Shown here: one piece after another, positions 24,101 through 36,843 of the stretch | How the letters are laid out: each line of letters starts with the position of its first letter | Position numbering within the stretch: the stretch's first letter is position 1 | Source: Thuidium tamariscinum | Lineage: Eukaryota; Streptophyta; Bryopsida; Hypnales; Thuidiaceae | DNA length: 64,000 bases | Assembly: GCA_947034885.2 (NCBI GenBank) | Contig: OX344749.2 | Span: 11,795,501 to 11,859,500, forward strand | Direction: 5' to 3' | Made by a program: the position numbers and the translations under genes | The notes under the pieces: generated by a model | Databases searched by the model: none | The model's input: only the letters and a program-made list of their open reading frames with translations | Told to the model about the DNA's origin: nothing

Positions 24101-25530
24101 TACATTAAAAGAAGCTTCTAAATGAGGCTCATAGTACCAAGATTTTCTAAGATGAGGGTCAAGCAACAATGCATCAATTCCATAAATATTTTCAACATAA
24201 AGACAATGCGGGCCTCTCAAATCCCAACAAGTACGTTCAGATGTTGTGTTAAACTGCTCAAATGGTTGAATTTCACCTTCAGCATGCTTGAAAAAAATAT
24301 GCAATCATATCTGTGAAGATTGGCTGCTAGATACTGAAGACTTTGCACTTGGCCGCCCTCTCTTACCACTTAATAACGGTTCCCCATTCTTTCGGTGCTG
24401 CAGATGCTCCAAGCTCTTGCAGTGCACCACTCTATGCACGTGATTCATCAAGTTCGCTTCCAAATCGTACTTCAAGGGGCACAGCTAAAGAATCTCATTT
24501 GGACAAATTTGGCATTTAGCCTTGTACAAGTAAAACATCAACAAAGGATACTTGGGATCACACATTAATTCAAAAGTAGACTTATGAAGGTCAATGAAAT
24601 CATTGACAATGGCAAAAATTTGAATGCCTTCTTCAATCATCCTCTTGTGGTCTATTGCGGTGATTTCCATGGGACTACTTTTCGTGCTGCCAGATTGAGG
24701 GTGGTCTTCAAGCTTCAAACCCTTTTGATGGTAGTAGCTTCGAATGTGGCATGCACTGATCAAATGGCTCTTTTTGAAATTCGAAAACAAATTTGAGATG
24801 GTGTTCCTAGTATGTCTACTGGAATTGCTACCAACATAATTTCTACATTTGTCACACCAAATTCTCACTACTGCATCTCCATCTTGATCCTAAGTACGCA
24901 AGGTCCACTCGTGATCTTCCATTGCCTGTACTTGCAAATCTCCATGAAGTTTCTCCTCTGCCTTTTGGTACCATTGTAGAACATCTTTTGGCAGCAAATT
25001 CAATTTCAGTACTACTCCATTTGTCTAGGGGACTTCCTCAACTGCAGGGACTGGATTTGGGACTAAGGGATCTTAGGATTGAAGGTCTTTTGTAGTAGTT
25101 TCCACATACACACTATTTCCAATGACATTATCCATAGTGTCTACAAATTCTTTTACATTGCCCACCCTAGCACATTTGGGCCAATTAATTTCGGAGGTGT
25201 CTTCTATTGAAATCAGGTGGATGTAGTCCCGTATAGAGTTTAAGACTTCAAAATTTTTGTCAATCCTGTAGCAATCCTTTGCGTCCCAAAATTGAAATGG
25301 ACCAAGCCGCTTGAAGATATATAGAGTTTGTAGCTGTTCTCTCAAAGTGAGCAAAGATGTATTTTTCCCAATATCCAAGGGACTCAAGAGTTTTGGAGGA
25401 TCTCCTCTACATTCTCGAAAGTAAATTTTCACCCTCATGGCACCCAATTGTATGCAACTTGCAATCATGTACAAAAATTTTAAACCAAAATTCATTGATT
25501 GAACTGAAATCAAAAATCTGAAATGCATTA
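21131..25530 (-). pseudogene. Degenerate long coding region, probably a transposon-derived protein gene
   Basis: Read on the minus strand, about 1,450 codons of protein-like sequence run in essentially one frame, broken mainly by point stops. In-frame stops fall at 25073 (TAA), 25025, 24890, 24485 (TAG), 24305 (TGA), 23090 (TAG), 22823 (TAA), 21698 and 21404 (TAG). Translation continues with sensible composition after each one. Two segments shift frame: about 24060-23790 and about 22640-22234. Visible features, in order: Cys/His-rich stretches (WCDKCRNYVG, KAKCQICPNEIL, CPLKYDLEANLMNHV), a central conserved-looking domain (IFKSVAQIYAHAKEAHG, KGKIAWDHRLDALIGLCG, IIGHVSDGDNRR), then FFFRLWKLWFIHG and CEIFFSKIRG, an acidic linker, and LTRMKNSIYFNN. 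I cannot name the family with certainty. The zinc-finger-like start, large size, decay and MITE-rich setting suggest a transposon-encoded protein. The true 5' end is unknown and is disrupted by the MITE at 25526. Confidence 0.6.
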
Positions 25531-25813
25531 GAGGAGATTCGAGGGCAACGGGAGACTGTGAATTCCCGAAGTTGTCAACGCTGGAATCTGCCGCAGGAAT
25601 GCGGAACTGGCCTGCGCTGACGTGGTCGAGAGTGTGCCACGTCACCAATTTCTTTTTGAAAAAAAAAATTTTTTTTTGGACTTTTTTTTGCATTTTAGGA
25701 CGAAATTTTTTTCTTTTTTTTTTGAAAAAAATTAATTAATTAATTACTGATCGGGAACAATTCGGAGAACAGGGCTTTCGCAGTCTCCTGTTGCCCTCGA
25801 ATCTCCTCTAATG
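25526..25813. mobile_element. MITE family A, copy 3 (288 bp), inserted at the 5' side of the degenerate gene
   Basis: A 33-bp terminal inverted repeat with one mismatch (CATTAGAGGAGATTCGAGGG... at 25526, mirrored to 25813). The family block GACGTGGTCG...GTGCCACGTC lies at 25619-25645. The core is A/T homopolymer runs. The long, well-matched arms make it the youngest-looking copy. Confidence 0.85.
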
Positions 25814-28517
25814 ACTGAATTACCTTTTATATGTGACCTACCTCTTCTTGAAGGTCAATGTGTACTAACTTACAAACTACAAAATTTTAGTGAACAAACT
25901 TGGTTGTACACACTTGTGAAACCCAAATGAACTTCAAAATTGACTATATAGTTTCAAAAAATTGAAGTGGTTTCGATAGTGCAATTGGATCTTCCAGAGC
26001 ATAGGACTAAAACCAAGCATGTTCAGAGTTCATGTAGCTAGTGCACCAATGCAGCTATCTTCACAGAGCACGCACTTCGAGATGTGTTATACCACAATTA
26101 AGGTGAAAAATTTGAATGTCATGAATTATATTGGTTGAAATTACAGGTAGATTAAGTGTTTTTGTTTAGTTTTTCTCAATAGAGGATGAAGTGGATTAGA
26201 GGGATTTTTATTTAGACTCCAATCTTACTCTTCCTAATTCTCTATGTACTCATCAGACTACTAGCAGTGAAATGAATAAAAGAATTTGTTATTCCAGAAT
26301 TAGGGCCTTTTGGTATAAGCTTGGTTGTAAGACAAAGTAATATAGAGTTTGAACGCAAAGCATTTTGCAACAAAGATTCTCTTATAAATTTTTGGCAACA
26401 ACTAAAGAATGGTTGCAATAATGTTGCTGGAATGCTCATAGGGATCCTTTCTAAAAAAACATTTGTAAATCCTACTCGCTTAGGAGGATTCTCCTGAGAA
26501 AAAAATGGAAACCCTAGTAGCCTCACTAGTAGCTCACAAAAATCCTTCAAAGAGAAAAACATCTAAACCCTATTAGTTCATACGGTAGTCTGAAGAACTA
26601 CCCTAAACCCTAATCCAATCCACATGGTTCCCCTAATCCTAAGTGAATGAAGTAAATAGGTTGGGAGAGATGTAATCCAAAAAAATTCAAGAAATCGGGA
26701 AAACATAATGACAAGAAAAATGAAGCTAGAACTCACCACCGAGGATCCTGAATGATGCCTAACCTTGACAATTTAGAATTTGATTTTGCCTTCGTCTTCC
26801 ACTGTGTTACCAATCTTGAATCAGAATCCTTCAACCACAATGCAAAACCCCCTAAACCCTATTTTTCAAAACAAGCAATCGGCGATGTGTAAAGAAGAGG
26901 GAAACTTCATTCAAAAACATGCGCCTGAACATTGCATTCTAGCTCAAAGACGTTAGATACCTCAGATATTGTCAATTTTTTGTTTACAATTTTCTATTTA
27001 TAGTTCTTCAATTTCCATTATTGTACTTTCAAACATTCATCCAAGAGTTCCCAATGACAATTTGTGATTTTTCATCCATTATAGAATTTGTAAGAAGCTG
27101 TACTACTTAAGTCTACTAATCTACCTTTCTACCCCTTCTAAACTATGCTATTTTACATCTACCAATTTCATAAAACTCAAGATTATATAGTATGGTATAT
27201 TACTTATAATGGTGTTTCATGATTATATGGCAGTGTATATTATATATAAAATTTTTACAAATTTTATTTGGAGTGAATATATTATATCCTATTTTTTATT
27301 GCACATTGTTTCTATGATTTTCACTAGTGAACCCCCCGAGTCTCTACCATAGGCATTGCTAGTTAAACACCTAAAATCCATGTAGAAAGTATCATAATCA
27401 AGTATAGTTTGTAAATATTGTAGCTCTGTCATTCTAGATGATGTAAAGGTTGGTGGCAACTATGGAATTCTAAAAATATGTTTTCCAACCTAATATCAAC
27501 AATAAGGAAACTTGGCCCATTTTATGAACAAATCTCTATAGCTTGCAAGTGGTTAGTGCATAAACCCATCGTCAACATTGTTGTTTGAAGAAGCAATAAG
27601 TACAAAGTGCCTCATATGGGCAAGGCCAAGCTTGCTAGGCCAAATAATGACTCCCTAATCATTTCATTTGCCTCTACAAGATCATTCAACCATGCATTCA
27701 ATGTAGCAAATACTTACTCAATGGTTGAAATAAAAAACAAAGCCTTTTAGTGAGATAAAAATTGTGCGTGATTTGTAGTTTTTAGGTGGGACAAAAGGAA
27801 TATTTTGTTATTGATATTAGTTTTTTTATTTTTTCTTAAAACCATTTGTGGTAATTTCAAATTTTCATAGAAAAATTTCAAAATTTCAAAACTTTTAGAA
27901 GATGTGGAATTTCATCTTCAAAATCTTTTTAAATAAAATTTCATCTATATATTGTGGCAAAATGGCACCAAATAGAAAGAAGGATTGTAAAGCTTTGAAT
28001 TTGTAGGCATAAGCTTGTCTTTCTAGGGTTAAATGATCATTAGGCTCAAAAAAATGGATACAATAACAAAATATAGACAAGCCCAATAATATTTGATGCC
28101 TAATGCCATCATCCTACCTTTGGCCCTAATATCATCTAAAACATTATCCGATTCTACTCATTTTGTAGAAAATATCATTGTAGTGATTATGTGACTAACA
28201 TAGGATAGTAGCAAAACAGTTTTACACTTGGAAAAAGGTGGTAATAGAGATTTAGGTGGTTGTTTTAGATGCACTAGATTTGGAAACAATGACAACATTG
28301 CATTTTGATGGATTTAGGAGGGGGGGGGGAGTTTGAAGAGAAGACCATCTACCTCATCAAGTAATGTTATGTACCATTAGATATGCGGGAGAATGGTTAT
28401 GGGTCATTTTTAGCTAATGTTCATGATTCCATTCTTTATAATACTTTTTAAACTTTTATTCAAAACCTTCAATTTTACGAGGGTTTGATTTATGAAATGA
28501 GACTACACTTTTAAACC
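25814..28517. other. Intergenic DNA
   Basis: AT-rich with no supported gene. Short minus-strand frames near 26242-26562 have no recognisable content. On the minus strand a good donor (CTCGGTG/GTGAGTTC) occurs near 26730, so 5' exons of the degenerate gene could lie here, but I cannot show it. Confidence 0.4.
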
Positions 28518-28738
28518 TTAAACAATGGACTTGTGACCATGAAAATGATCAAATTTCATACTGTGCGAATCATTGGTTTAAAAAAAATTGAAAAGCACAC
28601 ATTGAAAGTCAAATTATTGTAGAAGATCTCCCTTTCCACAGCTAATTTCAAGGATGGACAGTTGCTCTTGTATCCTAGACAACAAGATGCTCTCTCATTC
28701 ATTGATAGAAAATGGTCATGGAGTTGCTTATAGGTTAA
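28518..28738 (-). mobile_element. TTAA-type MITE family B, diverged copy
   Basis: TTAA at 28518-28521 and 28735-28738. The interior carries AAAGTCAAATTATTGTAGAAGATCTCC and AAGGATGGACAGTTG, which parallel the copies at 41721 (same orientation) and 14875 (opposite orientation). The terminal CCC/GGG has decayed. Confidence 0.6.
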
Positions 28739-30640
28739 CATATTGTAGCCTTAGGGGTAGGATTGGTTGGAAAATAATTATTTTTTAGAGTGCCAAAAAA
28801 AAATGAAAACTGAAAATTGCTGAATTTTGCAAAAATTATTTGACCAAAATATTGTGAAAGAAAAAAATGTCCATTTTTAGGCTTAGGAAGTCCATCATAA
28901 AGTCAAAAAACAAACTACCTTCAAAAAATATTGATGGCAAAGTGGAGAATTTTCAATGTCAACATTCAATAAGAATTAAGCATGGAGAGGCCATTTATAC
29001 ATTGAATCTATTGTCTTTCATGAACCCTTAAAGGATATTGGATAATTTGAAGATGAGAGCTTGACCACTCATTGTAGAAACATAGGAATTGTATTTAATG
29101 TAGAATTTTAGACCCTATTTTGGATAATTTTTTCAAAATAATTTGAACTAAGGAAAGTTGAGAAATCAATCTAACTTTCATCTTCAAAAATTCATTTGTG
29201 ATTTTGATTCTTCACAAGAAAGTTATGGAAAAAATTTAAAGGATGTTTGAAAATGTCAAAAAAAAATCCCTTCTATCCTTCTTTGAAATTTGCTCATAAC
29301 TTTTGAATGGTCTGTTGAAATCTCAAATGTTTTTTTGGAGATGAAATTTAACTATAAACACAATTCTTGCTTTTGATGTAACTATGAGAAATTGAGCTTC
29401 TACTAATCCTAACCATATACAAATCCCACATGGTTTGTTCTACCTACCACTACTCCATTTGTATAAAGAGCTTATCTTACACCTCTCACACATTCATTCA
29501 CTTGGCATTTGAAGCTATGAATTGAAAATTTTGAAATCCATCTAAAATAATGATGAGTTTAAAAAATTTGAATTTGAAAGTGCGGAAGCTACTTTGGGAA
29601 CTTTCATTAAATATCGGCAACAATGAATAGACCTTGCCCTATGGATACTATATATGTGTCTTAGCTTGCATTTTGCTCCAAAATATTGAAATTGCTATTG
29701 TATAGTAGAAGTACTCATTTTTGACACATGCCCCATCAATAATAAATAGGGTATCCTATTCCAACCAAGATTGGAATAGATTTATGTTTTCTCTTTGGAA
29801 TATGTGTGTGTAATTTTTTAAGGTTGGACCAATACGTTAGTGACATATAATTAAGCATGAAAGTCGGAAGTAATTAGCGGGAAAGTAGTTCTTGAATGAT
29901 TCGAATTGGATGACCTTAGATCTTGGTCATTGGTCCAGCCCAACTTTTGCCTTTCAAAATTCATAGTAATTTCAATTTAAGAGATGAAATTACCAAATTT
30001 TTTGCAATCCCTATTATTTCTATCAATGCACCTCTAAATTTTTTTTATTTTGCCTTGCACTATCCTAAATCATGTCCAAATGTGCATATTTGATTGGTTA
30101 TCGGTATCTCTCCTATAGTTTTCATAGAAATAGGCTTACTTACTTTATTCCAACCTATTGCAAATGTTCCTCTCAGCCAGGGGTTCTTTACTACGGAATT
30201 TAAATGCCCAATTTCCTCAAAAAAAATGGGCAACTTCAAGCCTGTAGAAAAAAATGAGGGTAAATGTATAAAAAAAATGCCAGGCTATAATCATGGCCCT
30301 CTACACCATTGCCAAAATGATTCCAAAGCCTCATTTCATCCATGAGTACATACAAAAACTACATATTCAAAATTGTATATTCAAAATTAACCTCCTTTAC
30401 TTGAAGGCCCCCAAAAGAAGGAGCAAAATAACTTAAAACCTTCTTGAAAAGAAGGCCACATAAACATTTGTCCAAAAACCAAAAAAAACCCATGCTCTCA
30501 ACCTCTTGCGGGATGTTAAAGCTGTCCTGAGAAGTGGGACTAGCAGGTTGGATTTACCCTACGGATAAATGCTGAATTTTTTAATTTTCTTGGATAAAAA
30601 GTTTTTTAGAAAATTCTGAATTCATATTTGCAATCAGAGC
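28739..30640. other. AT-rich intergenic DNA
   Basis: No gene is supported. Composition becomes mixed toward 30.6 kb as the CELF promoter region begins. Confidence 0.55.
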
Positions 30641-31340
30641 CCCCATACAGTATTTGCTAGGGACAGCCTACAACTTCCCCCAAAACACGGCACAAAACAG
30701 GGGGCTCCTTTACTTTTACTCCTGGGTAACACGAGTTTTACCCTGCTGGACCCACTTCGTGGGACAGAGTTAACGCCCTGCTCAGCCTCACAAGGTCCCA
30801 CCAAGTTGCTCTTTCCACCAAAACAAGGAAAAGGATTCCACACGGCAGTCCAGAGCTGCAAATTCTGCAACCCACTAGACTGTTGGATAACGGGACCCCA
30901 GCAGCAGGACCTGCAGGTGGCGCTGCAAGCTGGGCACTGGACAGTGGGCACATTCTGCCGTACCAACATACTGGGGAGCCAGGCAGCCAGCTCAACAAAC
31001 TGACCCCGCCACGGAGGCCCAACTGAACGTCGGCGATCCGGGCTCCCCCTCGCGTTCTCCGTCGGGAACGCCGTCTTTTACTGCAGACAGTGAGAGCAGA
31101 GAGAGACGAAGTCAGCCTAGCCCTAGCGTAAACTCGCTGTCCGAGGACACGGCTTGCCGTGCTCACTCACAGTGAGCTTATACTGGAGTACTGTACTGCT
31201 TCCCGGAGGGGCCGTCTTCGGCGTTGTCTCACTTCCCTGGAGCGTTTCGCGAGGTATCATGGATCCTCATTCATTGCCGCTGCGACTGTAGGCAGTCGGG
31301 ATCCTTTTCTGTTTTTCTGTTTCTACTTTTAACCTCCCTG
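30641..31340 (+). promoter_or_regulatory. 5' flank/promoter of CELF copy A, diverged homologue of the flank at 55.88-56.3 kb
   Basis: A GC-rich region just outside the identical palindrome arm. From about 30830 to 31340 it is recognisably homologous, in inverse orientation, to 55879-56360. Shared blocks include CACATTCTGCCGT, CAACAAACTGACCCCGCC, ACTCGCTGTCCGAGG, GGCGTTGTCTC and ATGGATCCTCATTCATTGC, with many substitutions and small indels between them. The transcription start was not located. Open frames here differ between the two copies and are not genes. Confidence 0.55.
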
Positions 31341-31634
31341 TGCTCCCTGCTCCGACCACCAGTGGTTGAGCCGCGCCATCCCTCCGCGCCACTCTTCTGG
31401 TGCGAATCCCGCTTCCAGCCCGGCATCACGTGCTCCCTCCTCTCCCCTGCAGGTCGGTTGCTTGCTGCTGCGTGTCCTGGATTCCATTCATTAACCTAAC
31501 TTATCTGCCTGCCTCTCTTCTTCTTGTCCCCGACCTGCCGTGAATCTTACTCGTTGGAATTTTGGTTTTGGATTGTTCGTTGTTTCGTGTCGATGGCGGG
31601 CCATTTCTGAGTTCTTGCTGTCGCCTTGTTATTC

Positions 31635-31659
31635 GGAGAGGAGAGGAGAGGAGAGGAGA
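31635..31659 (+). repeat. (GGAGA)n microsatellite in the CELF leader
   Basis: Five GGAGA units lie in the transcribed leader or leader intron. They are mirrored as (TCTCC)n at 55560-55584 in the other arm with the same unit count, which supports very recent identity of the arms. Confidence 0.85.
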
Positions 31660-32177
31660 TTGGAGAGGAGTGTGTTGAGATTTGCTGTGGCATTTTGCTC
31701 CAGTTGCTTATTTTTGTGAGGTGAAAAGGAACAGCGAATCGGTGGAATATTTCTGAGTTCCGTTGTGTGTTTTGTTTTCTTTTGCTTGTGTTCGAATCCG
31801 GTGGATGTGAATGCGGAGTTGGATTTTTGTTTGGTTTTTGGATTGGTCCCTTTCTTGTTTCGCGTCGACGATTGTCTGAATCTCCTACTCCAAGAAATTC
31901 AAGAATCGAGGAGTTTTTTTTGCGGATTGCTTATACCTGGAGACTGCATCTGTCTCTGGCAGAAGTGTCTTCCTGATGTTTCGACTCTGAACTTCTCACT
32001 CTAGATGGATATCCAGTACCTGGAGTGACAATTTGGTTTGTGATGGATTGGAGCTGTGGATTCGCTCAGTGTATTGGAACTCCGAAGCTTTGAGGCCAGG
32101 TTCAAGAGTCTCACCGTCAGTGCTCTGCAATTTCATGACTTCGCGTAATTGAGCCTTCTGTTGATTTTTCCGCAGTC

Positions 32178-35100
32178 ATGGAGGGCGTGATTGAAAATGG
32201 AGTCAATCGGGCCTTGGATTCTGTGAAACTGTTCGTCGGTCAGCTGCCCAAGCAGATGTCTGAACAGCAGTTAGTGGAAGTTTTCTCCGAAGCAGGAACT
32301 GTGTACGAGATTAACATCATCAAGGACAAGCTCACTAAGCAATCCCGTGGTATGTGCACTTTGTGGATCATCTCCAGGATAACGTGTTGAGACGAGATTG
32401 TAACCATTTGAGACTAGGGTGGTGATGCCCTGGCTAGTGGCTGGATTAAGTGCAGATTAGAAGCGTTCGGTGTTTTAAGTTCCTTCGTAAGAAGCCTTTT
32501 TGATCATGTCTCAACCTCAGCTTAGTGTCATCATTTCCATGCTTAGGACAAGTATTTTAGCATCAACGTAAAGCTCAATCTGGCTCAATCCGGTGTTCCG
32601 GTGTAGACCTTTACCTGTTCCAACTTCCAACCAAGAATTTTGTGGCACGAGTGGAATTCTTTCGTCATGCCGGGATAGGACCAGCAGTCCTTTTGCGTTA
32701 AATTTTTTTTTTATGTTGTACCTCCGACGTGGAATGAAATGTGCGTTCCTCAATTGCGGTGCTTTATCTATGTGAAATTTTTCGAAGCATGTGCGCTTAG
32801 TGAATACGTGAGTTGTTCTTCTAGGGTGCTGTTTCCTGACTTACACTACAAGGCAAGAGGCTGATAAAGCCATCGAGATCTTCCACAATAAGCGCACTCT
32901 TCAGCCAGTTAAGCTTCTTTCTTGATGGCTTGTTTGCAAGTTTCTTTGAGCTCTATGATTCGTTTTTGTGAGTGTAGCTTTGATGTGAGGATGAAGCATC
33001 CAATGCTTGTAATTGTCTATGTAGTCATTCGATGTCTGCGGATGTTGCTCGCTCGACACTGGTCCACGAGACATTCGGGTGCTGGGAGACACAGCGCAAT
33101 TCAACAGTTGCATTGTTGACGCTTCCAGGGTATTCTGAGTGTTTTCTGCACCATTTCGTTGTTTCCATAATCCTGAGGACATATCTTGGTACTTGTGTTT
33201 GGACAGGTTGCCAGCGCCTTGCAAGTGAAATACGCAGATGGCGAGATGGAACGATTAGGTGTGCCTCTTTTCTCTATCCCAACATTTACTCTGTATGTTG
33301 ACAGTATATTGAACCCATTGATGTGTATTCATGGGGTCATATGTTTGATGTCGCTGAAACAAGGGCTCGACTTTGTGAATTCTTCATGCAGTCCGTTCTT
33401 TTATTACATTTTGAAACTCAATGTCGAAACGATCTATTCACGAATTATGTTTTTTTTTCTTTTTGGTACCGGTGGAAGCTGAATGAATCCGGAAAGAGTT
33501 AAAGTCAGAATTAGACCATCTTGGTTGTGCTCTCTAACCTTTTGCGTGTTCCTCTGGTCAGAGCACAAGCTTTTTATCGGCATGCTGCCTAAGGGGGCAT
33601 CGAAAGCAGACGTGATGTCTGTTTTTTCGCCATATGGGGTTGTGAAGGAATTGTCTGTCATCAAAGGCTCTCAGCCCACTAGCAAAGGTGAACTTCCTCT
33701 CCTTACTCTGATCACCCGCAGTTATGGCTTCGACCTTGCCTCGATCCCATTTACTACGAGAAATGAGCCCTCTGTGGCGTTTTTTATTTCAAGTATTGCT
33801 GCGAAACCGGGGTTGGCTGTTTTCTTGCCAAGCGACGTTGTTGTTTTCTTGTGTTCTCTCGGGTGTCCTGCATCATTCCTGTACTGCAAATTGTTTGTTA
33901 CGATTGACGTTTAGATTCTGTGGGTTCAGCATGAAGTTCTATCGTTTCAATCTGATGTGCCACGCCGTCAAGTGTGAACTACCTTCCTGAATGTTCTGAG
34001 AAGTTTAGGTTACAATTAGTTTTCAAAGATACAGGCATTTACATGAGAGGCAATCTACATTCTTTCATAAACAACGGTGGGAGGATTTTATGACAGTAGA
34101 CATTTGCATATTCTTTTGTATCTTGATGCTGTGATTTGAAGTTGTGCCTGCAGGGTGCGCCTTCCTTAAATATGAGACGAAGGAACAAGCTATTGCTGCT
34201 ATCGAGGCTTTGAATGGTGTTCACAAGATGGAGGTAAATTTTTTTTGTGTGTGTGTGTGTGTTTGTGTGTACCTGGTTCGTGATTCTGTTAGTTTTGGAC
34301 TTGTGACAGGGCAATGATAGACTGGGTTGTACTTCTGAGTAATACGGAGTTCCTCACCCTTGCGAATCTCGGAGTGTTTCTGTCGTTCCAGATCAAAGAT
34401 TCAGGCAGCACCTGACATTGTCAAGTCCGTGTTTGTGTTTTAGGGCTCGCTATCTGCGCTGGTGGTCAAGTGGGCTGACACCGAGAAAGAAAGGCAGGCG
34501 CGTAAAGTGCAGAAAGCTCAAGTTGTTTCTCCCCCCATTCCCGGTCAGCAGCCCTCCCTATTTGGCGCTGTACCCATGGGCTATGTAACGGGTCCACCTC
34601 CTTATAATGGCTACCCTTACCAGGTGACATTTCACATCCAGTTCTCTGCGACACTTGTTGGTTTCTTTTTGATGTTTGCCAGGCTGCACGTGAACTTCTA
34701 TATTTTTAGAGTCTGGTGTTCGCGTGGAACGTTTTTGTCACTCCTAGCAGGGTTTCTGTGTTTCTGTTGTGCATGGTTTGATTTGCATAGCCAAATACTG
34801 ATGGAGCAAGGTTTGTTGCAGCCCATGGGTAACTACGCTCTTCCGTACCCGCCGCAGTCTGGCATGGTGGGCTTACCAAGCGCTATTCCTGGAACTCAAC
34901 CTGATCTCACCGCTTATGCACCTATGCAACCAGCGCCTTATGGCTTCGGAGCGCAGCCTTACTCGGTTCCTTATCAAGGCCAGATGATGGGGCATCAAGG
35001 GCAGTCTTATCCCTCTCCACTGTCTCCTTCTCTGATTGGAATGAACACGGCGCAAGCGGCAGCTGCTGCTGTTCGGACTAGTGTGGGTCCTCAGACAGAA

Positions 35101-36843
35101 GGTATCGTAATTTCCTTCCATCACAGCTTTTCTTCGCCTTACTCGAGGTTGTTAGTCCTTGGCAACGTTATTTTTTTCGGACTGTAGTACTTCTCAAACC
35201 GCTTCCCGCTGCTTCTTTCGAGTGCCTTCCTGGGGTCCCAAACTAATGACTGAGACGTCGTTGGAATGGGTGAGCAGTGTGGTGCAGTGAACGATAGAGT
35301 GGCAAGTGTGCAGGATATTGCCGAGTGTCATTTTAGAGGGTGATGCGATATTTGGAGTGGAATCAGATTGTACAACAGTTTATGCAATACCTGAAACGTA
35401 GTACTAGAATGAGTTGGCCCATATTGCTCAAGAGAGATAGACGAGCTGATTTGTTGGTTTCTGCACTACGAATCTTCTCTTGAGTGGATGCTCTGATTGA
35501 CTGAATGTCGTGGAGGATTGAGGGAAACGAGCTCGGTGGTTTTGGTTTTGATTGCAGGTCCGGCCGGCGCGAATCTTTTTATTTATCACATCCCCCCTGA
35601 GTTTGGTGATCAGGAACTATCTACAGCCTTTTCATCTTTTGGAAATGTTATTAGTGCGAAGGTCTTTGTCGACAAGACAACTGGAGCCAGCAAGTGCTTT
35701 GGTATGTTGTTGTGCAGTTGTTATCTCTCATAATTTTCTGAGCATAATTTGCTTCCCTGGATTTGTCTGATGCCTTGTTTTGCTTCCTTCGTAGACTTTG
35801 CATATGTTATTTTCGATTATCTTTTAAGCATCGTTTTTGTTTCCAGTTTGCCCCGAGCCCTACAGCATACGTTCTGACTTCTTTGCTTAAAAATCATAAT
35901 GTTCTGGAGCAGTGGGGATGCTGAACCCTCCCCGCTGTTCACATTGAGTTTTTTAAATTTTCGTGAGGTCAAACTGGTTATGACTGCCGTCTTTTTTGTT
36001 TGCGTTGTAAACCTGCTGACAGTAGCACTATAGGTGAAATTCCACCTCCGGTGTTTCTGTAGATGGGTCGCCTGTCTTCAATCTCATGATTTGAATGCGG
36101 GCCCAACCATCCATTTTCTGGTCACTTTGCGTGGCAATCTTGGGTGGCATGGTTTGTACATTTTTCGATCACAAGTTGTTTACTGCATTCTGGACTACTA
36201 TACGTTTATATAGTTATAAAGTAAGAGATTGTCGGGATCCGCTTATTACTCTCAAGAGAAAAGAATGGTGTTTAGATCGTGAGATTGTTTCCCTCTTCTA
36301 ATTAATCGTTGAAAGATAGAATCCTTGCTAATATAATCTTCATATGCTACCGGTGACGATTGTCCTTTTCGTGAACTTCTAGAACCCCATACTTCAGTAT
36401 GAATCTGGCAAAGTTTTATAAATACTTTCCAAGTATGGATACTTTTGAGTTCCGATTCTTTACATTCTTATTCCATCTTAATAGAACGTTGTGGTTTCTT
36501 GCACATGTAGTTTTCGTTTTAAGAGCCCCGAGGCCTTCGTTAGGGTTTCATCTTTTTGTGTTGATCTTCATTCCACGGAGAAGTTTCAACGTTTTGTGCC
36601 ATTGTATTGTGTTGCTTAGATCTTTTCCGCGTCCGTGTCATTGCCCTTCGCGTTCGTGTTTTACAACTGGGTTGTGTTTCAGAGGAGGCTGATGTGACTT
36701 TGGTGGATGGTGCAGGTTTCGTGAGTTATGACAGTCCTGAAGCAGCCCAAGCCGCTATCAACGTAATGAACGGATTCCAGTTGAGTGGGAAAAGGTTGAA
36801 GGTTCAGCTGAAGCGGGATACGAAACAAAGTAAACCCTACTGA
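32178..36843 (+). CDS. CELF/Bruno-like RNA-binding protein, copy A (three RRMs)
   Basis: Nine exons: 32178-32349, 32825-32907, 33207-33258, 33562-33687, 34154-34233, 34444-34623, 34822-35101, 35558-35701, 36716-36843. All introns are GT-AG, and the exons sum to 1245 nt, or 414 residues in frame. RRM1 (about 17-100) has RNP2 LFVGQL and RNP1 GCCFLTY. RRM2 (about 103-183) has LFIGML and GCAFLKY. After a Gly/Pro/Gln/Tyr-rich linker, RRM3 (about 328-406) has LFIYHI and GFVSYD. This two-plus-one arrangement and length fit plant Bruno-like proteins (Arabidopsis BRN1/BRN2 are of similar size). These bind 3' UTR elements and control mRNA stability and translation in the cytoplasm. A strong acceptor (TTTTTCCGCAG, ends 32175) two bases before the ATG implies a leader intron. 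The copy is intact and appears identical to copy B. Confidence 0.93.
34246..34270 (+). repeat. (TG)n microsatellite in CELF intron 5
   Basis: A TG run with one TTT interruption follows the exon 5 donor. The same repeat number and interruption occur in the other arm at 52949-52973. Such hypervariable tracts rarely stay identical between old duplicates. Confidence 0.85.

Noticed and set aside
21131..25530. Stop-codon recoding to make the long minus-strand frame functional
   Set aside because: Several stop types occur (TAA, TAG, TGA) and two segments are frame-shifted. Decay explains this better than recoding.
30634..31166. Overlapping minus-strand frames of 111 and 142 codons near the CELF copy A promoter
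   Set aside because: They are GC-driven open frames that overlap each other and are not conserved in the homologous flank at 56 kb.
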